From the NCBI RefSeq assembly GCF_021378075.1, contig NZ_JAJUOS010000003.1, forward strand, positions 248,001-312,000: 64,000 bases of DNA, given 5' to 3'. Source of the DNA: Rhodobacter flavimaris. Lineage in GTDB: Bacteria > Pseudomonadota > Alphaproteobacteria > Rhodobacterales > Rhodobacteraceae. Shown here one piece after another: positions 36,477 through 45,312 of the stretch (position 1 is its first letter; the number at the start of each line of letters is the position of its first letter). The notes beneath the pieces were generated by a model that saw nothing but the letters and a program-made list of their open reading frames with translations, was not told where the DNA came from and searched no databases. Position numbers and translations under genes: made by a program.

Positions 36477-37658
36477 ATGATCGACAAAGCCACACCCGAG
36501 ATCGAAATGGTGGACATTCTCAGCCGCGACGGGCGCATCGTGTCGGTCGGCGCGGCCGAGCTCGGGTGCCTTGGCTTGCCCGAGGATCAGGTGGTCGATG
36601 CGCCGTGGTCCGCGATCTACCCGCTGGCCGCGCGCGAACGGATCGAAGAGCTGTTCGCCGCGGCCTCGGCGGGGCCGCATGTCGTGGCGCTCGAACTGCG
36701 TCAGGGCTCGGGCGCGCTGGTGCCGGTGACGGCGATCGCGATGCGGCTGGTCGATCCGGTCGCGGGCGCCTGCCTGCGCCTTGTCAAATGGCCGCGCGGG
36801 GGCACGCTTGATGACCTCGCGCGGCTCAGCGAAGAGAAAGAGGTGCTATCCTCGATCCTTGAAACCTCGGACGATGCGGGCTGGTGCATGGAGTGGGCCG
36901 AGCCCGTGGACCTTTCCGCCCCCGAGCAGGAAATCATCCGTCAGGTCTTCGAGAACGGCCCGCGCTGGCGGTTTTGTAACGATGCGATGGCGCGCCTTTA
37001 CCGCACCCCCGAGGGCAAGGATTTCAACGCCCTGCCGGTGCATGAAACCTTCCCCCGCAGCCCCGAGAACGAGGCCTTCATCCGCCGCCTCGTGCGCGCC
37101 AGTTTCGACGTCAACGCCTCGCCCTCGCGCGATCTGCGCTATGATGGCGTCTATATCGAGGTCGAGAATGACGTGCGCGGCCATATCCGGGGCAACCTGC
37201 TCTACCGGATGTGGGGCACGGTTCGTGATGTCTCGAAACACGCCCGCCGCGCCGCCGTTCTGCGCGAGGAGATCGACGCGCTCGAGGCCATCCTGGGCGC
37301 GCTGCCCGACGCGCTTGTGATCACCGACCGCGACGGTCACCTGCTGCGTATCAACAGCGCCGCCGAGGAACTGCTGGACCTCTCGCCCGAGGAACTGCCG
37401 GGCCGCGCCTTCACCGACCTGATCGAACTGCCCCTGCCCCTGCCCGAGTTGTTCGCCGCCGCCGCCAACCGCAAACCCGGCCACCCAAGCCGCGTCTATC
37501 CGGCCCGTGTGCTCAACCCCGAGCGCCGGGCGCGCGCCGATCTGACTGCCCGCCTCGTGCAGTTGCGCGACGCCGAATACCTCGTGCTGTGCCTGCGCAC
37601 GCGCCTTGGGCCGGTGACCGTGGGCGAAGGGCCCGACCGTATCAGGGTCGGGGGTTAG
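36477..37658 (+). CDS. PAS-domain protein without output domain
   Basis: A 393-residue soluble protein. One PAS-like domain spans about residues 10-100 ([31 protein letters not shown]). A second, divergent domain spans about 110-260. A third PAS covers about 275-390, after a short coiled coil ([40 protein letters not shown], in parts). No kinase, HTH, GGDEF or other output is seen. It is 2 bp from the sigma-54 activator gene, so it may be a ligand-sensing partner of that activator. The ATG at 36477 is used. Confidence 0.75.
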   Translation: MIDKATPEIEMVDILSRDGRIVSVGAAELGCLGLPEDQVVDAPWSAIYPLAARERIEELFAAASAGPHVVALELRQGSGALVPVTAIAMRLVDPVAGACLRLVKWPRGGTLDDLARLSEEKEVLSSILETSDDAGWCMEWAEPVDLSAPEQEIIRQVFENGPRWRFCNDAMARLYRTPEGKDFNALPVHETFPRSPENEAFIRRLVRASFDVNASPSRDLRYDGVYIEVENDVRGHIRGNLLYRMWGTVRDVSKHARRAAVLREEIDALEAILGALPDALVITDRDGHLLRINSAAEELLDLSPEELPGRAFTDLIELPLPLPELFAAAANRKPGHPSRVYPARVLNPERRARADLTARLVQLRDAEYLVLCLRTRLGPVTVGEGPDRIRVGG

Positions 37659-37660
37659 GG

Positions 37661-39064
37661 ATGGGAATGCGCGCCATGACCCGTGACAACCCCGACCTGC
37701 CCGGCCTGACCGAGGCCCTCGACGCCCTTGCCGACGGGCTTATCGTGCTGGACCCGGACCAGCGCATCACCTTTGCCAACCGCGACGCGGGCGCCATCGC
37801 TGGGATCAACCCCGCGCAAATGGCGGGCATGAGCTTTGCCGAGTTCAACGCGGCCTCCTCCATGAACTGGGCATTGCTGGCCGAGATGCTGGAGGCCGGG
37901 CGCACTGGCAACCTGATGCTGCGCGGCGAGGCCGTGGGCGCGGTCTTCGTCACACTGCGCCGGATTTCGGCCATGGGCCCAGAGTCGGGCCATGTGATTA
38001 CCCTGCGCGATCTGGCGGTGCTGGACCACGCACGCCGTCAGGCCTCGGGCAACCGCGACGCGGTGGCCTTCAACAGCGGGACCGAGCGCCGCCTGCGCCC
38101 GGATTTCGCGCGTCAGCGCGCGATCTCGCCCTGGCTCGACCGGATGATGTCGCGCGGCGAGCGGGCGCTTTTGCAGGGCGCGCGGGTCATCATCACCGGC
38201 GAATCCGGCGTCGGCAAAACCGAGATCGCCCGCCACCTGCATTCCTTCGTGGCCAATGGCGCCGACCCGTTCATCGCCGTGAACTGTGCCGCCATCCCTG
38301 AAAGCCTCTTTGAGTCCGAGCTGTTCGGCTATGAGAAGGGCGCCTTCACCGGCGCCTCGACCGAGGGCAAGAAGGGCCTGATCGAGGCGGCCGAAGGCGG
38401 CACGCTTTTCCTTGACGAGATCGGCGAGATCCCCCTGCCCTTGCAGGCCAAGCTGCTCTCGTTCCTCGAAGAGGGCACCATCCTGCGCATCGGCGGAACC
38501 CGCCCCCGGCGTGTCAATGTGCGCGTCATCTCGGCCACCAACCGCGACCTGCTGGAAATGGCCGAGGAACGCCGCTTCCGTGCAGACCTCTATTACCGGC
38601 TTGCGGTGGTGAACATGCCGATGAAGCCGCTGCGCGATGTGCCCGAATTGCTCGATCACCTGATCGACCGCTTTCTGGTCGCGATCAACCAGCGCCGATC
38701 AGTGCCCTTGGTGCTGAGCGACGATCTGCGCACGCGCCTGAGGGCCTATCGCTACCCGGGCAATATCCGCGAGCTTTGGAACCTTATGCAGCAGATCTCG
38801 GTCCTGGGCGATGACGAAGAGGAACTGCCCCGCCGCCTCATGGCCGTGCGCCTTGATGGCCGCCCGGAGCGCGACGATGCGACCCCGGCCGCAGCGCCCG
38901 AAGAGGCCGCAGCAGATGGCCGGGGCCTGCGAGAAGCCCTCGCGGAATACGAATTGCGGATCATCGAAGAGGCGATCCGTATCCACGGCAGCAAGCGCAA
39001 AGCCGCTGCCGCGCTTGGTGTCGATATCGGCACCATCTCACGAAAAACCCGAAAAGAGCCCTAA
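37661..39064 (+). CDS. PAS-containing sigma-54-dependent activator
   Basis: A 467-residue enhancer-binding protein. An N-terminal PAS domain lies at about residues 10-115, and the AAA+ domain at about 155-390. It has Walker A GESGVGKT (around 181), the sigma-54-contacting GAFTGA loop (around 228), Walker [12 protein letters not shown] (around 247) and the arginine-finger region. A Fis-type HTH sits at the end ([23 protein letters not shown]). There is no receiver domain, so it is likely controlled by ligand or by the PAS partner. TyrR/PrpR-like in layout. ATG at 37661, with alternatives 6 and 15 bases later. Confidence 0.92.
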   Translation: MGMRAMTRDNPDLPGLTEALDALADGLIVLDPDQRITFANRDAGAIAGINPAQMAGMSFAEFNAASSMNWALLAEMLEAGRTGNLMLRGEAVGAVFVTLRRISAMGPESGHVITLRDLAVLDHARRQASGNRDAVAFNSGTERRLRPDFARQRAISPWLDRMMSRGERALLQGARVIITGESGVGKTEIARHLHSFVANGADPFIAVNCAAIPESLFESELFGYEKGAFTGASTEGKKGLIEAAEGGTLFLDEIGEIPLPLQAKLLSFLEEGTILRIGGTRPRRVNVRVISATNRDLLEMAEERRFRADLYYRLAVVNMPMKPLRDVPELLDHLIDRFLVAINQRRSVPLVLSDDLRTRLRAYRYPGNIRELWNLMQQISVLGDDEEELPRRLMAVRLDGRPERDDATPAAAPEEAAADGRGLREALAEYELRIIEEAIRIHGSKRKAAAALGVDIGTISRKTRKEP

Positions 39065-39097
39065 CAGGCCAAGCGAACCAACAGGAGAGACAACGCA

Positions 39098-40144
39098 ATG
39101 CGAAAGACCATTCTGACGACCACCGCTCTCGGCGCACTGCTTCTCGGGGCGGCCCCCGTGCTAGCCGAAGGATCGATCAACGTGCTGACCTGGGAAGGCT
39201 ATGCCGACCCCTCCTTCATCTCGACCTTCGAGGAGCAGTCGGGCTGCAAGGTCAACGCGACCTATGTCGGCTCGAACGACGACTTCGCGCCGAAGATGAT
39301 GGCGGGCGGCGGGGTTTATGACCTCATCACCCCCTCGATCGACACCACCAAGCTGATGATCGACCTCGATTTCGTCGAGCCGCTCGACACGGCGATGATC
39401 GAGGGCTGGAACGACATCTACCCCAAGTTCCTTGCGCTCGACGGCATCCAGAAAGATGGCGAATATTACGGGATGCCCTATAGCTGGGGCGCCATCGCCT
39501 TCATGTATCGCGACGACGCCTTCACCACGCCGCCCACCTCGATCAGCGACCTGTGGCGCGAGGATCTGAAGGGCAAGATCTCGCTTTGGGACGACAAGAG
39601 CGCGATCTATGTTGCCGCGCGCAAGAATGGCGACATGGACATCTACAATCTGAGCGACGAGCAGATCGCCGCCGCGCAGGCCGCGCTGGTCGAACAAAAG
39701 CCGCTGATCCGCAAATACTGGGCGACGGCGGGCGAGCTGGTCGATCTCTACAAGGCAGGTGAGGTGGTGATCTCGAACACTTGGGCCGGCTACCAGTCCT
39801 CGCTGCTGGCCGCCGAGGGCGTCAAGGTCACCGAGTTCATCCCGACCGAGGGCGCCGAGGGCTGGCTTGACAGCTGGATGGTTGTCAAGGACACGCCGAA
39901 CAAGGAATGCGCCTACAAGTTCCTTAACATGCAGCTGAGCGAGTTGGGCCAGTGCGGCGTGGCCAATGTGAACGGCTATTCGGCGGCCAATGCCTCGGCC
40001 GCGAAAAGCTGCATGACGCCCGAGCAGTTCGCCGCCCTGCACCAGGACGATCCGACCTATCTGGACAGCCTGCTGATCTGGACCCCGCTTGGCGACCGGT
40101 TCGAGACCTATACGAACGCCTGGAACGCCGTGAAGGCGCAATAA
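39098..40144 (+). CDS. Polyamine-type ABC transporter substrate-binding protein (PotD-like)
   Basis: A 348-residue periplasmic protein with a signal peptide (TALGALLLGAAPVLAEG). Family features are INVLTWEGYADPSFISTFEEQSGC (in parts, residues 26-48), YGMPYSWGAIAFMYR around 125 and a late EGAEGWLDSWMVVKD. This is the PotD/PotF spermidine-putrescine class; the actual ligand may be a polyamine, GABA-like compound or other amine. It is the first gene of a D-A-B-C importer set inside the P450 operon. Confidence 0.88.
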   Translation: MRKTILTTTALGALLLGAAPVLAEGSINVLTWEGYADPSFISTFEEQSGCKVNATYVGSNDDFAPKMMAGGGVYDLITPSIDTTKLMIDLDFVEPLDTAMIEGWNDIYPKFLALDGIQKDGEYYGMPYSWGAIAFMYRDDAFTTPPTSISDLWREDLKGKISLWDDKSAIYVAARKNGDMDIYNLSDEQIAAAQAALVEQKPLIRKYWATAGELVDLYKAGEVVISNTWAGYQSSLLAAEGVKVTEFIPTEGAEGWLDSWMVVKDTPNKECAYKFLNMQLSELGQCGVANVNGYSAANASAAKSCMTPEQFAALHQDDPTYLDSLLIWTPLGDRFETYTNAWNAVKAQ

Positions 40145-40157
40145 CAACAGACGCTTG

Positions 40158-40183
40158 CGGCGCCGCGCATCCGTGCGGCGCCG
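40158..40183 (+). other. Intercistronic hairpin after the binding-protein gene
   Basis: CGGCGCCGC / GCGGCGCCG, a 9-bp stem with an 8-base loop and no T-run. It lies between the binding-protein and ATPase genes. Such hairpins often protect the upstream mRNA so that binding protein is made in excess. An equivalent hairpin exists in the second importer operon at 56833-56859. Confidence 0.7.
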
Positions 40184-40253
40184 AACCGACGACATGCAAG
40201 CGGATCGCCAGGGAGGGGCCCCGTTTGCTGGAGCATTCAGGGAACAAGGCGAC

Positions 40254-41351
40254 ATGGCCGCAATTATTGAGCTGGAGAACATCTCCAAACACTACAGCCC
40301 CACCATCATCGGCGTGGATGACGTCTCGGTCACCGTCGAGGATGGCGAGTTCGTGACCCTGCTTGGCCCCTCGGGCTGCGGGAAATCCACCCTTCTGCGC
40401 ATGATCGGCGGCTTTGAGGAGCCGACCGGCGGCGCGATCCGGCTGGCCGGAAAGGACGTCACCTGGGATCCGCCCTACAAGCGCGAGGTCAACATGGTCT
40501 TTCAGGACTATGCGCTTTTCCCGCATATGACCGTCGGGCAGAACGTGGCATATGGCCTCAAGACGCTGAAACTCAACCGCGCCGAGGTCGCAGATCGCGT
40601 CAAGGACGCGCTCTCGCTGGTGGGGCTTTACGACAAGGTCGATCAGCGCCCGCAACAGCTTTCGGGCGGTCAGCGCCAGCGCATCGCGCTGGCCCGCGCC
40701 ATCGTGCGTCGCCCCAAGGTGCTGCTGCTGGACGAGCCGCTCTCGGCGCTCGATGCCAAGCTGCGCGAGCAGATGCAGATCGAACTCAAGCACCTGCACG
40801 AAAAGGTCGGGATCACCTTCATCATGGTAACCCATGACCAGACCGAGGCGCTGGTGATGTCCGATCGCGTGGTGGTGATGGAGCGCGGTAAGATCGCCCA
40901 GCAGGGCAAGCCGCAAGACCTCTACGATCACCCGGCCAGCCCCTATGTAGCGAACTTCATCGGCACGACGACCTTCCTGCCCGGTAAGGTGTCGAAATGC
41001 ACGGGCGGCAAGGTCACCGTGGCCACCGGCGGTGCCATGTTCGAGGCAGAGACCGATCATAGCTACTCCCCCGGCAAGGTCGTGACCGTGGGCCTGCGCC
41101 CCGAGAAGGTGCGCTTCCTGGCCGAGGGTGAGACCGCAGCCAACACCATCACCGGCAAGATCGCCGAGGTGATCTATTACGGCCTTGGGCTGCGCATCGC
41201 GGTCACCCTGTCCGACGGGGCGACCGTCTATGCCGACATGCTGCTGCCCGACCGGCTGTCGCACAGCAAGCTGCCCGAGATCGGCACGCCGACCCGCATC
41301 GCGATCGAGCCCCATAACGTCTTCGTCTTCGAGGGGAACGTCGCGCCATGA
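40254..41351 (+). CDS. Polyamine-type ABC transporter ATP-binding protein (PotA-like)
   Basis: A 365-residue ATPase. Walker A is GPSGCGKST (about residue 39), the Q-loop is VFQDYALFPHM, the ABC signature is LSGGQRQRIALARAI (about 138), Walker B is VLLLDEPLSALD, and the switch His is in VTHDQTEA. The C-terminal TOBE domain (about 285-360) is present. The ATG at 40254 (MAAIIELENISKHYSP) is chosen; earlier in-frame starts read through the intercistronic hairpin. It overlaps the permease gene by 4 bp. Confidence 0.93.
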   Translation: MAAIIELENISKHYSPTIIGVDDVSVTVEDGEFVTLLGPSGCGKSTLLRMIGGFEEPTGGAIRLAGKDVTWDPPYKREVNMVFQDYALFPHMTVGQNVAYGLKTLKLNRAEVADRVKDALSLVGLYDKVDQRPQQLSGGQRQRIALARAIVRRPKVLLLDEPLSALDAKLREQMQIELKHLHEKVGITFIMVTHDQTEALVMSDRVVVMERGKIAQQGKPQDLYDHPASPYVANFIGTTTFLPGKVSKCTGGKVTVATGGAMFEAETDHSYSPGKVVTVGLRPEKVRFLAEGETAANTITGKIAEVIYYGLGLRIAVTLSDGATVYADMLLPDRLSHSKLPEIGTPTRIAIEPHNVFVFEGNVAP

Positions 41352-42214
41352 ACCTGATCCGCCGCAATCTTCCCGGTGCGCTGGTGGTGGGCATCCCGGT
41401 CCTGTGGATCGCACTGTTTATGCTGCTGCCCTATGGCATCATCGTCACCTATTCCTTCTGGCTGAAGAAATACCCGACCTTCGTGCCGGCCTTCCAGTTC
41501 GGCAATTACGTCACGATCTTCACCGATCCGCAGTATCTTCAGGTCTTTCTGAGGACGCTGAAGATCTCGATCCTGGTGTCGATCGCCTCGTTCCTGCTGG
41601 CCTATCCCTTCGCCTATTACCTGGTGTTTCGCTGCCGCTCGGCGGCGCTGCGCACTTGGCTTTACATGGCGGTAATCGCGCCCCTGTGGGTCAGCTACCT
41701 GCTGCGCGCCTATATCTGGAAGACGATCCTCGGGACCGAGGGGGTGCTGAACTCGTTCCTGATCTCGGTCGGTATCATCGACCAGCCCTCGGACATATTC
41801 CTTTATAACCAGTTCGCGATGGTGGTGACGCTGACCTATATCTTCATCCCCTTCATGGTGATGCCGATCTATACCGCGCTGGAAAAGATCCCGGTGAACC
41901 TGAGCGAGGCCTCGGCCGATCTGGGCATGGGGCCGTGGCGCAGCTTCTGGCATGTCACGCTGCCCCTGTCGCTGCCCGGGGTAGCCGCAGGCTTCACGCT
42001 GACCTTTTGTCTGTCGTTTGGCGACTTCATCGCGCCCTTCCTGGTGGGCGGGCCGGACGGCAACCTGATCGCCAACGTGATCGCCACGCAGTTCGGCGCG
42101 GCGCTCAACTGGCCGCTTGGCTCGGCGCTGGCCATCGTAATGCTGGTCGTGGTGCTTACGATCGTTTCGCTCTCCGACCGGATGGAGCGCAAGGGCATGG
42201 TGGGAGGCCACTGA
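41348..42214 (+). CDS. Polyamine-type ABC transporter permease (PotB-like)
   Basis: A 288-residue inner-membrane protein with six predicted transmembrane segments, the first at about residues 12-35 (VVGIPVLWIALFMLLPYGIIV). The cytoplasmic EAA loop that contacts the ATPase is seen as LSEASADLGMGPWRSFWHVTLPLSLPGVAAG, near 190-220. It forms a channel with the PotC-like permease encoded 1 bp downstream. Coupled to the ATPase gene by an ATGA overlap. Confidence 0.92.
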   Translation: MNLIRRNLPGALVVGIPVLWIALFMLLPYGIIVTYSFWLKKYPTFVPAFQFGNYVTIFTDPQYLQVFLRTLKISILVSIASFLLAYPFAYYLVFRCRSAALRTWLYMAVIAPLWVSYLLRAYIWKTILGTEGVLNSFLISVGIIDQPSDIFLYNQFAMVVTLTYIFIPFMVMPIYTALEKIPVNLSEASADLGMGPWRSFWHVTLPLSLPGVAAGFTLTFCLSFGDFIAPFLVGGPDGNLIANVIATQFGAALNWPLGSALAIVMLVVVLTIVSLSDRMERKGMVGGH

Positions 42215-42215
42215 G

Positions 42216-43022
42216 ATGACACGCAAGAACCCCAACCTGTTCGCGCGCTATGGGGCCGATACCGGCTTCATGACCTTCGTCGCGGTGCTGATGGCCTTCC
42301 TCTACATCCCGATCTGGGTACTGATCGCGTTTTCGTTCAACGACTCGCGCTCGCTCACCTGGCCGATGACGGGCTTTACGTTCGAGTGGTATCGCAAGCT
42401 CGCGTCGAACACCGACCTGCTGGCCGCCATCGGCAACAGCTTTTACGTGGCCACATTCGCCACGGTGCTGACGCTGCTGGTGGGCGTTCCGGCGGCGCTG
42501 GTGCTGCACAAGTTCAACTTCCCCGGCAAGTCGATCTTTCGCCGGCTGATCTTGCTACCGATCACCCTGCCCGGCATCGTGACCGGTATCTCGATGCTGA
42601 ACATGTTCAAGCTGATGGGTTTCCCGCTCAGCCTTGAAACGGTAATCTTCGGCCATGCCACGGCGCTTCTGGGAGTCGTGGTGACGCAGGTCTACGCGCG
42701 CCTGCAACGGCTGCCGAAATCGCTTGAGGAAGCGGCCTTCGACCTGGGCGCAACCCCCTGGCGCAGTTTCGTCGACATCACGCTGCCCAATATCCGCTCG
42801 GCCATCATCGGGGCGGGGCTGCTCAGCTTCGTTCTCAGCTTCGACGAGATCCCGGTGACCTTCTTCCTGACCGGGCGCGACAACACCCTACCGATGTACA
42901 TCTACTCGACCATGCGGCGCGGGGTGACGCCCGAGATCAACGCGGTCGGCACGATCATCGTGCTGCTCTCGCTCATCCTCATCATCGTTGCGGTCGTCGC
43001 GACCCGCGAACGCAAGAAATAG
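42216..43022 (+). CDS. Polyamine-type ABC transporter permease (PotC-like)
   Basis: A 268-residue permease with six predicted membrane segments. The first is FMTFVAVLMAFLYIPIWVLIAFSF, followed by the PotC-type NDSRSLTWP. The EAA loop is LEEAAFDLGATPWRSFVDITLPNIRSAIIGAG, around 166-197. The C-terminal strand of membrane residues (TIIVLLSLILIIVAVVA) ends in a basic tail. It is the last membrane component of this importer. Confidence 0.92.
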   Translation: MTRKNPNLFARYGADTGFMTFVAVLMAFLYIPIWVLIAFSFNDSRSLTWPMTGFTFEWYRKLASNTDLLAAIGNSFYVATFATVLTLLVGVPAALVLHKFNFPGKSIFRRLILLPITLPGIVTGISMLNMFKLMGFPLSLETVIFGHATALLGVVVTQVYARLQRLPKSLEEAAFDLGATPWRSFVDITLPNIRSAIIGAGLLSFVLSFDEIPVTFFLTGRDNTLPMYIYSTMRRGVTPEINAVGTIIVLLSLILIIVAVVATRERKK

Positions 43023-43037
43023 AACCGGAGGTATCCC

Positions 43038-44534
43038 ATGACCGTGACTTTCTTGGACTGGCAGGCCCGCGCCGCGGCACTAACGCCCGAAACCCGGATG
43101 TTCATCGACGGCAAGTTCGTGGAGGCCGCCTCGGGCGCGAAGTTCGAAACCCTCAACCCGGCGACGGGCGAGGTGATCGCCGCCGTCGCGCGCGGCGGTG
43201 CCGAAGACGTTGACCGCGCCGTCACGGCGGCCCGGCGCGCCTTCCGTTCGGGCGTGTGGTCGCGCATGGCGCCCTCGGACCGCATGGCCGTCATGCGCCG
43301 CTTCGCCGACCTGATCGAGGAGCATGCCGAGGATTTTGCCCTGCTCGACACTCTCGACATGGGCAAGCCGATCTCGGACATGTTCAACATCGACATCCCC
43401 GGCTCGCTGATGACGATCCGGTTCTTCGCGGAGACCATCGACAAGATGGACGGCGTCGTGACCGCGACCAATGCCGACGCGCTGCATTACATCCTGCGCC
43501 AGCCGCTTGGCGTCTGCGGCCTCGTCGTGCCGTGGAACTACCCGCTGATGATGGCCGCGTGGAAGCTTGCCCCGGCGCTCTCCTGCGGCAACTCGGTCGT
43601 GCTGAAACCGGCTGAACAGTCGCCCCTGTCGGCACTACTGCTGGCGCGGCTCTTTTCCGAGGCGGGCGGACCGGATGGGGTCTTTAACGTGGTCACCGGC
43701 CTTGGCGAGGAAACCGGCAAGCCACTGGCGCTACATATGGACGTGGACAAGATCGGCTTCACCGGCTCGGGCGAGGTCGGCAAGCTCATGCTGATCTATG
43801 CGGGCCAGTCGAACATGAAGCGCGTCACTACCGAATGCGGCGGCAAGTCCCCGCAGATCGTGCTCGCGGATTGCGAAGACCTGGCCAAGGCCGCGACCAC
43901 CGGCGTTGCGGGCATCTTCGGCAATCAGGGCGAGGTCTGCTCGGCCGGGTCGCGCATCCTGGTCGAGCGCGCGATCTATGACGACTACGTCGCGCTGTTC
44001 ACCGAGGCCGCCAAGACCATGCACCAGCCAGGCAACCCGCTCGACCCCGACACGACGATGGGGCCTCTGGTGACGCCCGAACAGCAATCGCGCGTGCTGA
44101 GCTACATCGACATCGGCAAGAAGGAAGGCGCGCAGCTTGCCTTCGGCGGCGGGGTTCCCGCCAGCCTGAATGCCGGTTGCTACGTCGAGCCGACGCTGTT
44201 CACCGGCGTCTCCAACAAGATGCGCATCGCGCAGGAGGAGATCTTTGGCCCCGTCGCCTCGATCATCCCGGTGGACAACCTCGACCACGCGATCGAGACA
44301 GCCAACGACACGATCTACGGCCTCGCCGCCGCAATCTGGACCTCAAACGTGAAAAGCGCGCACCGCTTTGCCCGCGACATCGAGGCCGGTATCGTCTGGG
44401 TCAACGCCTACGAAGCGGGCGATGCCACGACGCCCTGGGGCGGCTTCAAGCAGTCCGGCAATGGCCGCGACAAATGCCTTGAGGCGCTGACGCAATACAC
44501 CCAGACCAAATCGGTCTGGATCGAGATGAGCTGA
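43038..44534 (+). CDS. Aldehyde dehydrogenase (PuuC/gamma-glutamyl-aminoaldehyde type)
   Basis: A 498-residue NAD(P)-dependent aldehyde dehydrogenase. The catalytic Cys is in FGNQGEVCSAGSRIL (about 302) and the general-base Glu in TTECGGKSPQIV (about 268). The cofactor loop is FTGSGEVGKLM and [10 protein letters not shown]. The N-terminal QARAAALTPETRMFIDGKFVEA is like E. coli PuuC. In context it would oxidise an aminoaldehyde, free or gamma-glutamylated, made by the P450 or an unseen oxidase. It is 15 bp after the importer genes. Confidence 0.88.
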   Translation: MTVTFLDWQARAAALTPETRMFIDGKFVEAASGAKFETLNPATGEVIAAVARGGAEDVDRAVTAARRAFRSGVWSRMAPSDRMAVMRRFADLIEEHAEDFALLDTLDMGKPISDMFNIDIPGSLMTIRFFAETIDKMDGVVTATNADALHYILRQPLGVCGLVVPWNYPLMMAAWKLAPALSCGNSVVLKPAEQSPLSALLLARLFSEAGGPDGVFNVVTGLGEETGKPLALHMDVDKIGFTGSGEVGKLMLIYAGQSNMKRVTTECGGKSPQIVLADCEDLAKAATTGVAGIFGNQGEVCSAGSRILVERAIYDDYVALFTEAAKTMHQPGNPLDPDTTMGPLVTPEQQSRVLSYIDIGKKEGAQLAFGGGVPASLNAGCYVEPTLFTGVSNKMRIAQEEIFGPVASIIPVDNLDHAIETANDTIYGLAAAIWTSNVKSAHRFARDIEAGIVWVNAYEAGDATTPWGGFKQSGNGRDKCLEALTQYTQTKSVWIEMS

Positions 44535-44544
44535 CACGACAGCC

Positions 44545-44568
44545 GGGGCGCGAGGGAATTCGCGCCCC
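44545..44568 (+). other. Intercistronic hairpin, possible attenuator
   Basis: GGGGCGCGA / TCGCGCCCC, a 9-bp stem with a 6-base loop and no T-run after it. It lies in the 55-bp gap between the dehydrogenase and the amidotransferase-rpoN pair, and may lower or protect expression at that junction. Confidence 0.6.
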
Positions 44569-44589
44569 GCATCGACCCAAAGGACTGAC

Positions 44590-45312
44590 ATGAGATTTTG
44601 CATACTTGAGGCCGACCGCCCCGCCGAGGCCTTCCAACCCGATCACGGCACCTATGCGGGCATGTTCATGCGCTGGCTCGGACCGCACTTGCCCGAGGCC
44701 GACTTCTCCAATGTCTTTGTGGCCGGCGGCGAAGCCCTGCCCCAGCCCGCTGATTTCGACGCCTACCTGATCACCGGCTCGCGCGCCGGCGCCTATGAGG
44801 GCCACAACTGGATCGCCCCCTTCGAGGCCTTCCTGCGCAAGGTCCGCGCGGAACGCATTCCCCTTGTCGGCGTCTGCTTCGGGCATCAGATCATGGCACA
44901 GGCCTTTGACGGGGTTGTGCGCAAATCGGATGATGGCTGGGTCATTGGACGGCAGGAACACAGCCTGACCCCCGAAGGCGCGGACCTCTTCGGCCCCTCG
45001 GCCCTATCGGCCCTGTCCTTCCATCAGGATCAGGTTATCGAACTGCCACCGGGCGCGCGGCACCTTCTGTCGAACGCCGCCTCGCCCAATGGCGGGCTGG
45101 TTTATGACGATTTCCCCGCCATGTCGCTGCAATTCCACCCCGAGTTCCAGCCCGCCTATATCCGCGACCTGCTTGTGGCCGCCAGCGGCATCCGCGTGCC
45201 CGCCCCGCTGGCCGAAACAGCGATGGCCTCGCTGGACGACCCGCTGGAGCCTGACCGCATCGCGCAGGGTGTCGCGCGCTTCTTCCGCAGCCACGCCAGG
45301 GTCGCTCCATGA
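44590..45312 (+). CDS. Class I glutamine amidotransferase-like hydrolase
   Basis: A 240-residue GATase1-domain protein with the nucleophile elbow VGVCFGHQIMAQAF (Cys98 about) and the His-Glu pair in LQFHPEFQP (about 184-186). GMP-synthase-like free GATase domains include AtdA2 of aniline degradation; PuuD, which frees GABA from gamma-glutamyl-GABA, is a related fold. Placed with two GS-like ligases, it most likely removes glutamate from the gamma-glutamyl product. Its end overlaps the rpoN paralog by 4 bp. Confidence 0.85.
   Translation: MRFCILEADRPAEAFQPDHGTYAGMFMRWLGPHLPEADFSNVFVAGGEALPQPADFDAYLITGSRAGAYEGHNWIAPFEAFLRKVRAERIPLVGVCFGHQIMAQAFDGVVRKSDDGWVIGRQEHSLTPEGADLFGPSALSALSFHQDQVIELPPGARHLLSNAASPNGGLVYDDFPAMSLQFHPEFQPAYIRDLLVAASGIRVPAPLAETAMASLDDPLEPDRIAQGVARFFRSHARVAP

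Noticed and set aside
40158..40183. Terminator ending the operon after the binding-protein gene
   Set aside because: No T-run follows, the next gene is the matching ATPase, and the same arrangement occurs in the second importer.
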